Positions 1 to 9,640 of a DNA stretch of 64,000 nt are shown piece by piece. The notes under the pieces are model-generated. The model searched no databases and was not told where the DNA came from. It worked only from the letters and a program-made list of their open reading frames with translations. Positions within the stretch are counted from its first letter, which is position 1. Each line of letters starts with the position of its first letter. The DNA is from Acaudatibacter sp963835495 (GTDB taxonomy: Bacteria; Pseudomonadota; Alphaproteobacteria; Caulobacterales; Caulobacteraceae), in the NCBI GenBank assembly GCA_963835495.1, contig CAWIFQ010000005.1, positions 806,001-870,000 of the forward strand, written 5' to 3'. The translations under genes were made by a program, and so were the position numbers.

Positions 1-1026
1 CTCACCTTCGAGCGCGGCGACGTCTACGAGCTGCTGGAGCTAGCCGGGCGCAATACGCCCGCCCGACGACGGCCCCGCCCGCCCGGCGCCTTCACCCGCT
101 GGCGCCACGACGTTTTGGCGACGCGCAACGCCCGCCGCCGGGCCCGCGCCAATGTGGCCCGACACTACGATCTCTCGAACACCTTCTACCGCCGCTTCCT
201 CGACGCCGACCTGCAGTATTCCTGCGCCTATTTCGTAGAACCCGGCCTCAGCCTGGAGGACGCGCAGCGCGCCAAGCAGCGCCACATCGCGGCCAAGCTG
301 CTGTTGCGGCCAGGCCAGAGCGTTCTCGACATCGGCTGCGGCTGGGGCGGGCTGGCGCTGCGGCTGGCCACCGACAGCGGGGCGCGGGTCGATGGCGTCA
401 CGCTCTCGACCGCTCAGCTCGATGTCGCGCGACAGCGAGCTGCCGAGTCCGGCCTGGCTGGGCAGGTCAATTACGGCCTGACCGACTACCGCGACGTCGC
501 CGGGCCGTACGATCGGATCGTCTCGGTCGGCATGTTCGAACACGTCGGCCGGGCCAATTTCGACGCCTACTTCGGCCAGGTCGCGCGCCTGCTGAAGGAC
601 GATGGCGTCGCCGTGATCCACAGCATTGGCCGTTCCGACGGGCCGGACGTCACCCAGCCCTGGATCGCCAAGCACATCTTCCCCGGCGGCTACATCCCGG
701 CGCTTTCCGAAACCCTCGCTTCGGTTGAGCGGTCCGGCCTGATCGTCACCGACATCGAGATTCTGCGGCTGCACTACGCCGAGACGCTGCGCGCTTGGCG
801 GCGGCGGTTCGAAGCCGAACGGCACGAGGTCGCGGCGATCCGTGGCGAGCGCTTCTGCCGGATGTGGGAGTTCTATCTGGCGGCCAGCGAAATCGGCTTT
901 CGCTACTCCGGCCACATGGTGTTCCAGCTGCAGCTGGCCAAGCGGATCGACACCGTGCCGATCACGCGGACCTACATCGAGCAGGCCGAGCGGCTGCTGG
1001 CTGAGGAGCAGCGCTCCGCTGCTTAG
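1..1026 (+). CDS. cfa: Cyclopropane-fatty-acyl-phospholipid synthase family protein (5' end outside window)
   Basis: The reading frame is open from base 1, so the gene begins upstream; the visible part is 341 codons. The enzyme family transfers a methylene from S-adenosylmethionine to the double bond of membrane phospholipid acyl chains. The SAM-binding motif VLDIGCGWGG starts at visible residue 108. It is followed by the family segments MFEHVG, HIFPGGYIP and LHYAETLRAW. Near the C-terminus the segment LAASEIGFR lies where E. coli Cfa has its reactive cysteine, so a serine appears to stand there; many alphaproteobacterial relatives look similar. A related SAM-dependent mycolic-acid-type methyltransferase is possible. 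Family call firm, exact product less so. Confidence 0.85.
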   Translation, partial: LTFERGDVYELLELAGRNTPARRRPRPPGAFTRWRHDVLATRNARRRARANVARHYDLSNTFYRRFLDADLQYSCAYFVEPGLSLEDAQRAKQRHIAAKLLLRPGQSVLDIGCGWGGLALRLATDSGARVDGVTLSTAQLDVARQRAAESGLAGQVNYGLTDYRDVAGPYDRIVSVGMFEHVGRANFDAYFGQVARLLKDDGVAVIHSIGRSDGPDVTQPWIAKHIFPGGYIPALSETLASVERSGLIVTDIEILRLHYAETLRAWRRRFEAERHEVAAIRGERFCRMWEFYLAASEIGFRYSGHMVFQLQLAKRIDTVPITRTYIEQAERLLAEEQRSAA

Positions 1027-1175
1027 GAGCAACCGGGTCTCATGTAGATCAGCAAGGCGCGATCGTGGCCCCTGAAGCTTAACCGCGGATTCACCGCGAA
1101 AGTTATTCGGTCGGCAACGAACCCTGCCGTCTGATCTGGCTCAAGCGAGGGGCGCGCTTAGTCCAGGTGGGGCTG

Positions 1176-2186
1176 ATGAAAATCGCTAGATTAATGGGCG
1201 GTGCGCTGGCGGGCGCATGCCTGGTCGTGGGCGGCGCGGCCGCCGGCGAGTTCGACGACGGCTCATTCGCAATGCCGCTGGAAGTGGTCTCGGCGGCGAC
1301 GGCGTTCCAGACATACATGGCGGGCGCCGCGCATATCGGGGGCGGTTTCTCCAACGGCGATGGCGTGTCGCGCGGCCTGAAGACGGCGGCCGCCTATCAG
1401 CCCGCCCAGCTGGAGGAGGGCATGATCGCCTACGGCGCCATCGCGGCGCTGCAGGACGAGCGGTTCGTCGACGGCGTCGAGGCGGCCGCTGGCCATGGCG
1501 ACCAGCGCACGGCCTTCGCCGAGCAGCTGATCGAAGACCCCTACGCCGTCACCCGCGTCGACGGCGCGGCCGCGGCGGCTGAGCGGGTCGAGGCGGCCAT
1601 CGGGGCGCAGGCCGCGCCGCTGGTCACGGCCGGCGCCGAGGTGAAGTCCGCAGCCTACAGCGTGCAGCATCAGAGCTGGTCAAAGGCGGCGGTCGCCGAC
1701 GCCTCCGGTCGGCTGGCGGAGCTCAAGAGCCTCTCGGCCGCCCCTGCCGCGCCGAGCGAGGCGGAGAACGAGGCGATGATGCGGGCGTTGGCCGACGCCG
1801 ACCCCGGCGCCGACGACGACGCGCCGGCGCGTTTCACCGCCCTCGACGCCAGGGCCCTGGCGCTCGCGGCGGAGTCCGTGCTCGGCCACGCCCAAGGCGC
1901 CGACCGCGACCGGCTGACGCCGCTGCTGACCGAGCGCGAAAGCGCCTTCTGCCTGAAGATGGCCAAGCTCAATCTCTACCAGTGCATGGCGGTCGCCGGC
2001 CCGCAGTACGAGGACATCTTCTGCCTCGGCCAGCACGCCATGTACGACACCGGCCAATGCGTCGATCAGGCCGCGCACGGCGACGGCGCCTCCAGTGTGA
2101 CGATGGTCTCGCCGCGGCCGGCGCGCACGCCGATCTCCTATGCGCCGCCAGCCTCGCGCCGGATGCTGCGGATCGATCCGAACTGA
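1176..2186 (+). CDS. Secreted alanine-rich protein of unknown function
   Basis: A protein of 336 residues that I do not recognise as a named family. I chose ATG 1176 because a GGTGGGG-type ribosome site sits just upstream and the product then begins with a clean signal peptide (MKIARLMGG, a hydrophobic core, then an AAAG/EF cleavage region); a GTG at 1167 is the alternative. The middle is alanine- and glutamate-rich and probably helical. The C-terminal third holds four cysteines (FCLKMAKLNLYQC, then FCLGQH and QCVDQ), which suggests disulfides in the periplasm. It stands alone between the cfa-like gene and a VOC gene. Confidence 0.7.
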   Translation: MKIARLMGGALAGACLVVGGAAAGEFDDGSFAMPLEVVSAATAFQTYMAGAAHIGGGFSNGDGVSRGLKTAAAYQPAQLEEGMIAYGAIAALQDERFVDGVEAAAGHGDQRTAFAEQLIEDPYAVTRVDGAAAAAERVEAAIGAQAAPLVTAGAEVKSAAYSVQHQSWSKAAVADASGRLAELKSLSAAPAAPSEAENEAMMRALADADPGADDDAPARFTALDARALALAAESVLGHAQGADRDRLTPLLTERESAFCLKMAKLNLYQCMAVAGPQYEDIFCLGQHAMYDTGQCVDQAAHGDGASSVTMVSPRPARTPISYAPPASRRMLRIDPN

Positions 2187-2251
2187 CCGCTTGCGGCCGC
2201 GCGTCTGCGGGCGAAAAGCTTGCCGCTTCAAGTTCGAAGGAGCGCCAAGCC

Positions 2252-2638
2252 ATGCTGGACCACATCGGCCTGAGGGTCGCGAATGTCGCCGCCGCCCAGG
2301 CCTTCTACGACGCGGCTCTGGCGCCGCTCGGGATCGCGGTCGTCTTCTCGGTCTCGGCGGAGCAAGCGGGCGGCCAGGCCTACGTCGGCTACGGCTCGGA
2401 CGGTAAGCCGTACTTCTGGATCGGCGGCGGCGGGAAGCCGACGAGCGGCCTGCACGTGGCGTTCACGGCCGCCAGCCGCGCGGCCGTCGACGCCTTCTAC
2501 GCCGCCGCGATGGCCGCCGGCGGGAAGGACAACGGCGCGCCTGGCATCCGCGCCCACTACCATCCCGACTACTACGGCGCCTTCGTGCTCGACGCCGACG
2601 GCCACAACGTCGAGGCCGTCTGCCATTTGCCCGGCTAG
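2252..2638 (+). CDS. VOC family protein (glyoxalase/bleomycin-resistance fold)
   Basis: A 128-residue protein with the vicinal-oxygen-chelate fold: LDHIGLRVANVAAAQAFYDAALAPLG at the start, HVAF in the middle and the closing pattern YYGAFVLDADGHNVEAVCH. The spaced histidine and glutamate residues are typical metal ligands. Substrate cannot be told; members act as lyases, dioxygenases or drug-binding proteins. The start at ATG 2252 is fixed by an AAGGAG box at 2237-2242. Its stop overlaps the 3' end of the convergent MarR-type gene by a few bases. Confidence 0.8.
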   Translation: MLDHIGLRVANVAAAQAFYDAALAPLGIAVVFSVSAEQAGGQAYVGYGSDGKPYFWIGGGGKPTSGLHVAFTAASRAAVDAFYAAAMAAGGKDNGAPGIRAHYHPDYYGAFVLDADGHNVEAVCHLPG

Positions 2639-3175
2639 AGTGTCCGAGCGGTCGATCCGTCGCGCAGCGTGAGGCGCCGGCGCAGGTCCGGGTCGTCGAC
2701 CAGGCGGTCAAGGAACGCCTCCAACGCCCGGGCCACGACCCGCTGATCTTGACTCCGCCAGGACCTCGAGCAGTTCGCGGTTGACGCGGAAGACGGAGCG
2801 CAGCGAGCGCTGGCAGAGGCGCCGGCCTTCTTCGGTGAGCGTGAGGACCACCTGGCGGCGATCCTCGCGCGGCGTCGTCCGATCGACCAGACCGCCGTCG
2901 ACCAGATGGTCGATCGTCCGGGTCATGGTGGTGCGATCGACCGCGCTGTACTCCGCGAGCTCCGACATGGTGCAAGGCGCGAGCGCCCAGATCACGCCGA
3001 GCGCGCGGTGGCGCGAGAGGCTGAGCCCGATGCGCTTCATCTCCGCTTCCAGCCGCGCTTCGCGGTGCCGGCCGACGACCGCGAACAGGTGGAAAATGTA
3101 GCTCGTCAGGTCCAGCGGGAACTCGCCCTCTGGATCCGTCGTCGAAACTGGCCGTTGCGGAACGGCGTCCATCAA
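2635..3175 (-). CDS. MarR family transcriptional regulator (apparent +1 frameshift near 2749)
   Basis: A winged-helix regulator. The core reads LSRHRALGVIWAL, CTMSELAEYSAVDRTTMTRTIDHL and VDRTTPREDRRQVVLTLT, which is the MarR helix-turn-helix plus wing. As written, the frame closes at 2708 after an odd glycine-rich tail. Dropping one T of the pair at 2749-2750 restores a normal amphipathic C-terminal dimerisation helix (RALEAFLDRLVDDPDLRRR) ending at 2635, giving 179 residues. I read this as a sequence error. The gene has an AT-rich 150-bp upstream region, suitable for autoregulation. Target genes and ligand are unknown. Confidence 0.8.
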
Positions 3176-3327
3176 ACCTTCCTTCGCATAACGCCACTAT
3201 CCGGACTTTATTGCTATCGCACAAGCTGCACTCACCGACAAACATCAGATGCACTATGTGCTATTGCACTTTTTTCTTGACCGGAGATTACACTCGCGCT
3301 AGTCGGCCACCGTCAGCGCGCCAGGGC

Positions 3328-3567
3328 TTGCCGCGTGCGATCCCACGATGTTTGAGACAGGCGGCGGCGCGTTTGAGACGGCTCGCGATCTTTTGGCTGG
3401 TTTGCGCCGCGACGGGGTTCGTGGCCGCCGCGGGCGTGGCGTTGCTGCTCTCGGTGGCGATCGACCATCGGCTCAGCTGGAAGCGCGCGGCGCCCGTCGA
3501 GGTCATCAAGACGCTGGATAGATTGCAGAAACACCCGCGCGAAACGCTGAATGCGTGGATCGGCTAG
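3328..3567 (+). CDS. Small hypothetical membrane protein
   Basis: A possible 79-residue protein from a TTG start at 3328. It has a basic N-terminus rich in arginine, one strong transmembrane segment (IFWLVCAATGFVAAAGVALLLSVAI) and a short charged tail. The frame is open further upstream to 3211, but that part reads like non-coding sequence. No family is recognised and no good ribosome site is visible. It could be a small inner-membrane protein; equally, the frame could be accidental in GC-rich DNA. Confidence 0.4.
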   Translation: MPRAIPRCLRQAAARLRRLAIFWLVCAATGFVAAAGVALLLSVAIDHRLSWKRAAPVEVIKTLDRLQKHPRETLNAWIG

Positions 3568-3570
3568 GCG

Positions 3571-4017
3571 CTAGTCCCGGCTGAGCCGGACGAAGCGCGG
3601 CTTGCCGGCGGGGTCCATGCCGAGAAAGCCCTCGACGCGGTCGAGGTCGACGATGACGCCGGCGCCCTTCTTCTCCGGATCGCCGCGCTGCTCGATTTCC
3701 GGCGCATTCGCATAGACCCGCTCGCGCTCGGCGCCTTCGACCCGGCGCGCCCGACCCATCAGCTGGAGCACGACGCGGGTGTCCGGGTTGCGCATGATCA
3801 TCGACACGTGCGGATTGGCGGTGATGTTGTCCATCGTGCCGCCGCCGGGGTTACGCGCCCAGAAGCCCACCTGATCGTCGCTGAAGGTCTGCACCGAGCC
3901 GCGGAAGGTCAGACGGGGCCGGCCCTCCGCGTCGACGCTCGCCAGCACCATCGGCGTGCGCTCTGAGAGCGCGTTGTTGATGATGCCCTTCAGTTCGTCG
4001 TCAAGCACCAGGCCCAT
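3571..4017 (-). CDS. Pyridoxamine 5'-phosphate oxidase family protein
   Basis: A 148-residue protein with the split-barrel FMN-binding pattern: TPMVLASVDAEGRPRLTFRGS, VGFWARN, NPHVSMIMRNPDTRVVLQLMGRARRV. This family includes flavin- or F420-dependent reductases of small organic substrates as well as PNPOx proper; this short form is not the B6-biosynthetic enzyme. It lies 7 bp downstream of an acyl-CoA dehydrogenase on the same strand and is probably co-transcribed with it. Confidence 0.8.
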   Translation of the reverse strand: MGLVLDDELKGIINNALSERTPMVLASVDAEGRPRLTFRGSVQTFSDDQVGFWARNPGGGTMDNITANPHVSMIMRNPDTRVVLQLMGRARRVEGAERERVYANAPEIEQRGDPEKKGAGVIVDLDRVEGFLGMDPAGKPRFVRLSRD

Positions 4018-4024
4018 TGGGACG

Positions 4025-5320
<1,296 letters not shown>

Positions 5321-5334
5321 GGCCGCGATCCTTC

Positions 5335-5350
5335 TCAAACGCTTGTTTGA
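5335..5350. promoter_or_regulatory. Palindromic operator candidate in front of the acyl-CoA dehydrogenase gene
   Basis: Perfect inverted repeat TCAAAC-GCTT-GTTTGA, 15 bp before the start codon of the acyl-CoA dehydrogenase gene. Six-base arms with a short central spacer are typical of TetR/FadR-type repressor sites that control fatty-acid genes. The regulator is not encoded next to it. The symmetry is seen directly; the function is inferred. Confidence 0.5.
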
Positions 5351-5362
5351 AGAGTCCGCTTA

Positions 5363-5409
5363 GCGCCTCGTTTTCGCGTCCGCTTTGCGGTAGCGCAAAT
5401 CCGAGGCGC
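5363..5409 (-). repeat. Nested hairpin between btuB-like and acyl-CoA dehydrogenase genes
   Basis: Outer arms GCGCCTCG (5363-5370) and CGAGGCGC (5402-5409) pair perfectly and enclose an inner perfect hairpin TTTGCG-GTAG-CGCAAA (5384-5399). It lies just downstream of the BtuB-like gene's stop on the minus strand, so it may terminate or protect that transcript. It has no long T tract, so a classical intrinsic terminator is not proved. Confidence 0.4.
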
Positions 5410-5428
5410 CGGACGGTTTCCCGGGCGC

Positions 5429-7315
5429 CTAGTCCTTGGCGCGAATCCCGAACAGGATCATGCGCTTAGGCTCACCGTAGCCGAGCGCCTCCTGGTAGTG
5501 CGTATCGGCGATGTCCTCCATGCGGGCCGTGAGCTGCAGGCGCGGGGACAGGGCGTAGGCGCCGGAGACATTGACCAGCGTGAAGCCCGGGCGCGTCGCC
5601 GGCAGGAAGGTCGAGGGGTCCTCGTCCGCGTCCTTGCCTTCCGACCTGAGGGTGACGTCGGCCTGCCAGCGGCGGTGCGTCCAGTCCAGGCTGACCGACC
5701 CCGTGTTGCGCGGCACGCGCAGCATCTGCGTATTCGCGTCCAGGTCGGTGGCGTTGGTGTAGGCGTACTCGGCGTGGAGCGTCAGTTCCCGCGTCAGCCG
5801 CGCCTCGATCTGTGCTTCCACCCCGTCCGTGCGGGTGCTGTCGAGGTTGACATAGCGGAACGGGAAACTGGGCGAGAACTCGATCTGATCGCGCACCGCC
5901 AAGCGGTAGGCGGTGACCTTGGCCGAGAAGCGCTGGTCGGGCGAGGTCCAGCCGAGCGCCGCGTCCCAGCCCACTGCGTGCTCCGGCCTGAGGCCGACCG
6001 ACGGCCCGGCGGGAAAGCAGAAATCGCAGAAAATCTCGCTGATCGTCGGGGTCTTGAAACCCTGGCCCCACGCGCCTTCCAGCGAGAAGCCGGCGGGCAG
6101 CTTCCACACCGCGGAAGCCCGGCCGGTGGCCTGGCCGCGGAACGTGTCCGGCGCGTCGTAGCGGATCGAGCCGGTCACGGTGAGCGGCGCCAGCGGCCGG
6201 AACCTAGCGACGGCGAACCCGGAGGTCGTGCCGAGGTCCAGCGACGATCCGGTGGAGAGACTGCCGCGGTCGCTGATGCGCTCGGCCCCGAACACGATGC
6301 CCCAGGGATCGCTCGGCGCCCCGCGCTCGGCGGTCCAGCGGTAGTCCTGGCTTGAGGCGGAGAAGCGCGAATCCTGCGTCGGATCGACGTTGCCGAGCGC
6401 GGCGCGGTTCAGCGAATAGCCGCCGAGGCTGAGCGTCTCCTTGAAGCCCCAGGGATCGTCGATCACCGCCCGCACATCGCCGGTCCAGCGATGGTAGGTG
6501 GCGAGTTCGGGCGTGTCGCCGAACACGAAGGCGCCGTTGTAGCCGTCGGTGGCGGCGCGGCTGTCGTTGTAGCCGATGCGGCCGTCGATCACGACGCGGT
6601 CGCCGACATTCGCCCGCCCGTAGCCGCCGACGTTCCACGAGGCGTAAGGGTCGCGCTCGGGGAAGCCGTCGGCCTTGGAAACCCCGTCCGAGCGGTAGCC
6701 GGAGACCGAAAGACCAGCGGCCCAGGCGTCGGTGCTGCGCCCGGCGGCGGCCGAGCCGTCGAAGGTGGCCAGCGATCCGCCCTCGACCGACGCGCGCCAG
6801 CCGTTCTCCTCGCGGGTGGTCAGCGAGATCACCCCGCCGATCGCATCCGAGCCCCAGAGCGCACTCTGCGGACCCTGCAGGATCTCGATCCGCTGGACGT
6901 TGGCCAGGTCGAGGTTGGCGAAGTCGTAGGCGCCGTTGGGGTCGCTGGCGTCGTTCTGCGGCACGCCGTCGATCAGCACCAGGGTCTTGTCGGAGCTGGC
7001 GCCGCGCATGCGGATGCTGGTGACGCCGCCGAACGCCCCGTCACGGGTCAGCGCCAGGCCTGGAACCGTGTCCAGGATATCGGCGGCGTAGACCGCCTGG
7101 CGCAGGTCGATCTCGGCCCGGTCGATCACCTGGATATCAGGGACATCGGTGGCGTAGGTCGGTAGCCGGGTGGCTTCGACCACCAGTGGGGCCACCACGG
7201 CGGCGGTCGAGACAGGCCCCGGCTTGGCGTTGTCCGGCGTCGTCGCGGGCGGGTCGGCGAGGCAAAGTCCGGGCGCGGCCAGGGCCACGGCCAGGGCAGG
7301 CAGGTGATATTTCAT
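5429..7315 (-). CDS. btuB: TonB-dependent outer-membrane receptor, BtuB-like (vitamin B12 uptake)
   Basis: A 628-residue outer-membrane transporter. It has a signal peptide (MKYHLPALAVALAAPGLCLA), a TonB-box-like VVEATRLP region, then the plug domain (DILDTVPGLAL, IRMRGASSDKTLVLIDGVPQND, VQRIEILQGPQSALWGSDAIGGVI), followed by a beta-barrel ending in a short aromatic-poor strand (MILFGIRAKD). Size and plug sequence match BtuB, the cobalamin receptor. A cobalamin riboswitch directly upstream supports the substrate independently. No other cobalamin gene is in the window. Confidence 0.9.
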   Translation of the reverse strand: MKYHLPALAVALAAPGLCLADPPATTPDNAKPGPVSTAAVVAPLVVEATRLPTYATDVPDIQVIDRAEIDLRQAVYAADILDTVPGLALTRDGAFGGVTSIRMRGASSDKTLVLIDGVPQNDASDPNGAYDFANLDLANVQRIEILQGPQSALWGSDAIGGVISLTTREENGWRASVEGGSLATFDGSAAAGRSTDAWAAGLSVSGYRSDGVSKADGFPERDPYASWNVGGYGRANVGDRVVIDGRIGYNDSRAATDGYNGAFVFGDTPELATYHRWTGDVRAVIDDPWGFKETLSLGGYSLNRAALGNVDPTQDSRFSASSQDYRWTAERGAPSDPWGIVFGAERISDRGSLSTGSSLDLGTTSGFAVARFRPLAPLTVTGSIRYDAPDTFRGQATGRASAVWKLPAGFSLEGAWGQGFKTPTISEIFCDFCFPAGPSVGLRPEHAVGWDAALGWTSPDQRFSAKVTAYRLAVRDQIEFSPSFPFRYVNLDSTRTDGVEAQIEARLTRELTLHAEYAYTNATDLDANTQMLRVPRNTGSVSLDWTHRRWQADVTLRSEGKDADEDPSTFLPATRPGFTLVNVSGAYALSPRLQLTARMEDIADTHYQEALGYGEPKRMILFGIRAKD

Positions 7316-7439
7316 GGGGGCTCCGTCAGCCGCGCGGCGCCGCGGCGTTCAGCGACAGGACGACCGGCGCGCCGTGCCGGCCCGTTGTCGCTGCGACGGA
7401 ATCCCGCGCCGATGGTCTGTTCCCGGACCTCCGGACGAG

Positions 7440-7627
7440 CGACGGGGGCGGCAGGTCTCCTGGCTCGCGGGTCACCGGTCCCAAGCCCACGCCTTCCCGG
7501 TTTCCCAGTGGCGCCGACGCCTGCGAACAGGCGCCGAATGGACGAAGAACCTCGCCGCTTACAGTTGCGGGAACAGCTGCGGATTTGGGGCGAGCCCGCA
7601 CCGCATTCCCTCTTGGCCGCCGGTTAG
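7440..7627 (-). ncRNA. Cobalamin riboswitch
   Basis: On the minus strand this leader carries the conserved parts of the adenosylcobalamin riboswitch in order: AAGAGGGAATGCGGTGCGGG, then CCGCAGCTGTTCCCGCAACTGTAAGCGG-type core (around 7550-7590), then GCCACTGGGAAA (7501-7512), then the B12 box AGCCAGGAGACCTGCC (7450-7465). It ends about 125 bp before the btuB-like start, so B12 binding would switch off expression of the receptor. Edges are approximate. The rest of the gap (7316-7439 and 7628-7705) shows no gene. Confidence 0.92.
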
Positions 7628-7705
7628 GGCGGACCGCCTGGGCGGGTTATCGGGCCAACCTGGCCATGCCGCAAGCCTTCAGGGCGATGCGGTTCATCAG
7701 CGGCC

Positions 7706-8182
7706 CTATCCTTCCGCCAGCGCCGCCAACGCCTCGCCAGACAGGGAGCGGGTGATCCACTCGCTCTTCGCCGCGGCGCCGAGCCGGTCGTAGAAGGCGA
7801 TGGTCGGCGCGTTCCAGTCGAGCACCTGCCATTCAAGCCGCCGGAGGTCCTCGTCGCGGCAGCGCTGGGCGAGGCGGCGCATCAGCGCCAGGCCGGCGCC
7901 CGAGCCGCGCGCCTCTGGAACCACGAACAGATCCTCGAGATAGATGCCGAAGCGGCCCTCGAAGGTGGAGAAGCTGTAGAACCACAAGGCGAAGCCGACC
8001 GGGGCGCCGTCTTGCTCGGCGATGTCGCAGAACGCGCGCGGGTGGGCCGAGAACAGCGCCGCCGCGATGTCGGCCTCGCTCGCCACCACTTCGTGCAACA
8101 GGCGCTCGTACTCCGCCAGGCCGCGGATGAAGCCGAGGATCAGCGCCGTATCGGCCGGCGTCGCTGCACGCACCTCGATCAT
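7706..8182 (-). CDS. GNAT family N-acetyltransferase
   Basis: A 158-residue acetyl-CoA-dependent acetyltransferase. It opens with IEVRAATPADTALILGFIRGLAEYE, carries LEDLFVVPEARGSGAGLALMRRLA (the acetyl-CoA pyrophosphate loop, here R-G-S-G-A-G) and closes with WNAPTIAFYDRLGA. This arrangement is that of the diamine/spermidine or thialysine acetyltransferase-like branch, but substrate is not proved. ATG 8182 overlaps the stop of the upstream HAD gene by 4 bp (ATGA), so translation is probably coupled. Confidence 0.85.
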   Translation of the reverse strand: MIEVRAATPADTALILGFIRGLAEYERLLHEVVASEADIAAALFSAHPRAFCDIAEQDGAPVGFALWFYSFSTFEGRFGIYLEDLFVVPEARGSGAGLALMRRLAQRCRDEDLRRLEWQVLDWNAPTIAFYDRLGAAAKSEWITRSLSGEALAALAEG

Positions 8183-8772
8183 CGCAGTCCCCGGGCGGCA
8201 AGCTCGGCGCTCAGCGCCGCATTGCCGGTGAACAGGATCGCGTCCCAACCCCGCCGCCTCGCGGCCTGGACGTTCGCCGCTCCGTCGTCGATCAAAAGCA
8301 CTGCGTCGCCTCCAACCCCCAGCCGCGCCTCCGCCGCCGCGAACGCGGCGTCCGACGGCTTCGTCGCGCGGATCTCGCTGGAGAAGATCATCGGGTCGAG
8401 CAAGGCGCCGTCAGGAAACATCTCGGCGACGAAGGCCGGATTGTCGCTGAGGCCGCCGACGACGATGGTCCGGCGCAACTCGGCGGCGATGCGCCAGAGC
8501 GCGGCGTTCGGCGCCTCGAACACCGAGAGGATCAGCGCCCGCGCGGTCGCCGGCGCGATCGGGCGGCCGGCCATGTCCGCGAAGGCGGCGGCGAAGTCAG
8601 TCTCGTCCGCTTCGCCGAGATCCATCCGCCGCGGCAACGGTCCGTCGAACAGCTCGCGCACGTCGCCGGCGTCGACGCCCAGCAGCGCGACGATCGCCGC
8701 GACCCGGCGCTCGCGGTCGAACGGCAGCAGCACGCCGCCGAGGTCGAACAGAACGGCGGCCGGCGCGCTCAC
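8179..8772 (-). CDS. HAD family hydrolase
   Basis: A 197-residue haloacid-dehalogenase-type hydrolase, subfamily IA. Motif I is VLFDLGGVLLPF with the nucleophilic aspartate; motif II is VVGGLSDN; the lysine of motif III lies in RATKPSDAAF; motif IV is AVLLIDDGAANVQAA. It is most like small-molecule phosphatases of the epoxide-hydrolase-N-terminal-like group. GTG 8772 overlaps the stop of the SDR gene by 4 bp (GTGA) and its own stop overlaps the GNAT start, so it is the third gene of a tightly coupled operon. Confidence 0.85.
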   Translation of the reverse strand: MSAPAAVLFDLGGVLLPFDRERRVAAIVALLGVDAGDVRELFDGPLPRRMDLGEADETDFAAAFADMAGRPIAPATARALILSVFEAPNAALWRIAAELRRTIVVGGLSDNPAFVAEMFPDGALLDPMIFSSEIRATKPSDAAFAAAEARLGVGGDAVLLIDDGAANVQAARRRGWDAILFTGNAALSAELAARGLR

Positions 8773-9629
8773 GCGCCGATCTTGACCCCCGGCGGGGGCG
8801 GATCGTTCGCGGGGACAAAGAAGTCCGGCATCAGCGGCCGGGTCGGATCGACACGGTACTTCTCGAAGTCCCGCACGCCCTCGGCATAGAGAAAGCTGTC
8901 GTCGATCAGGAAGTTGCCGGTGAATTCGCGCGACGGCTTGACGAAGATCGCGTGCGCCGCGTCGGCCATGATCTCGACCGTGCGGCACTGGCGCATGCCC
9001 TCGTCGCCGGCCAGCGCGAACCGGATCGCGGCGGTGGCGATGCCGGTGCGCGGCCACAGCGCGTTGAAGGCGATCCCGTCGGCCTTGAACTCCTCGGCCA
9101 TGCCCAGCACGCACATCGACATGCCGAACTTGGCCATGGTGTAGGCCACATGGGTCCCGAACCAGCGCGGGCTCATGTCCAGCGGCGGCGAGAGCATCAG
9201 CACGTGCGGGTTGGCCGCGCGCTTCAGGTGCGGAATGCAGGCTTTTGAGGTCAGGAACGTGCCGCGCGCATTGATCTGATGCATCAGGTCGTAGCGCTTC
9301 ATGTCGGTGGCTTCGGTGCCGGTGAGCTGGATCGCCGAGGCGTTGTTGACGCAGATGTCGATCCCGCCGAACGCGGCGACGGTCTTCTCCACCGCCTCGT
9401 AGACGTTGGCCTCGTCGCGCACGTCGACGACCAGCGGCAGCGCCTTGCCGCCGGCGTCCTCGATCTCCTTGGCGGCGGTGTAGATCGTCCCGGGCAGATG
9501 CTTGTGCGGCTCGGCGGTCTTGGCGGCGATGGCGATATTGGCGCCGTCGCGGGCGGCGCGGAGCGCGATGGCCAGGCCGATGCCACGGCTGGCGCCGGTG
9601 ACGAACAGGGTCTTGCCGGCAAGGCTCAT
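8769..9629 (-). CDS. SDR family oxidoreductase (HSDL2-like)
   Basis: A 286-residue short-chain dehydrogenase. The dinucleotide motif TGASRGIG follows the first strand, NNASAIQ marks the core, LMLSPPLD carries the catalytic serine position and YTMAKFG gives the Tyr-x3-Lys pair. A long C-terminal tail with FLIDDSFLYAEGVRDF and a proline-rich end resembles the N-terminal half of hydroxysteroid-dehydrogenase-like protein 2, linked to fatty-acid metabolism. ATG 9629 with GGAGA upstream is preferred; the frame is open further upstream only by chance. Confidence 0.87.
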   Translation of the reverse strand: MSLAGKTLFVTGASRGIGLAIALRAARDGANIAIAAKTAEPHKHLPGTIYTAAKEIEDAGGKALPLVVDVRDEANVYEAVEKTVAAFGGIDICVNNASAIQLTGTEATDMKRYDLMHQINARGTFLTSKACIPHLKRAANPHVLMLSPPLDMSPRWFGTHVAYTMAKFGMSMCVLGMAEEFKADGIAFNALWPRTGIATAAIRFALAGDEGMRQCRTVEIMADAAHAIFVKPSREFTGNFLIDDSFLYAEGVRDFEKYRVDPTRPLMPDFFVPANDPPPPGVKIGA

Positions 9630-9640
9630 GATGTTCTCCG

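Noticed and set aside
3251..3261. GCAC-TAT-GTGC palindrome as a MarR operator
   Set aside because: Only four-base arms in an AT-rich stretch; too short to call, although the position upstream of the MarR-type gene is suitable.
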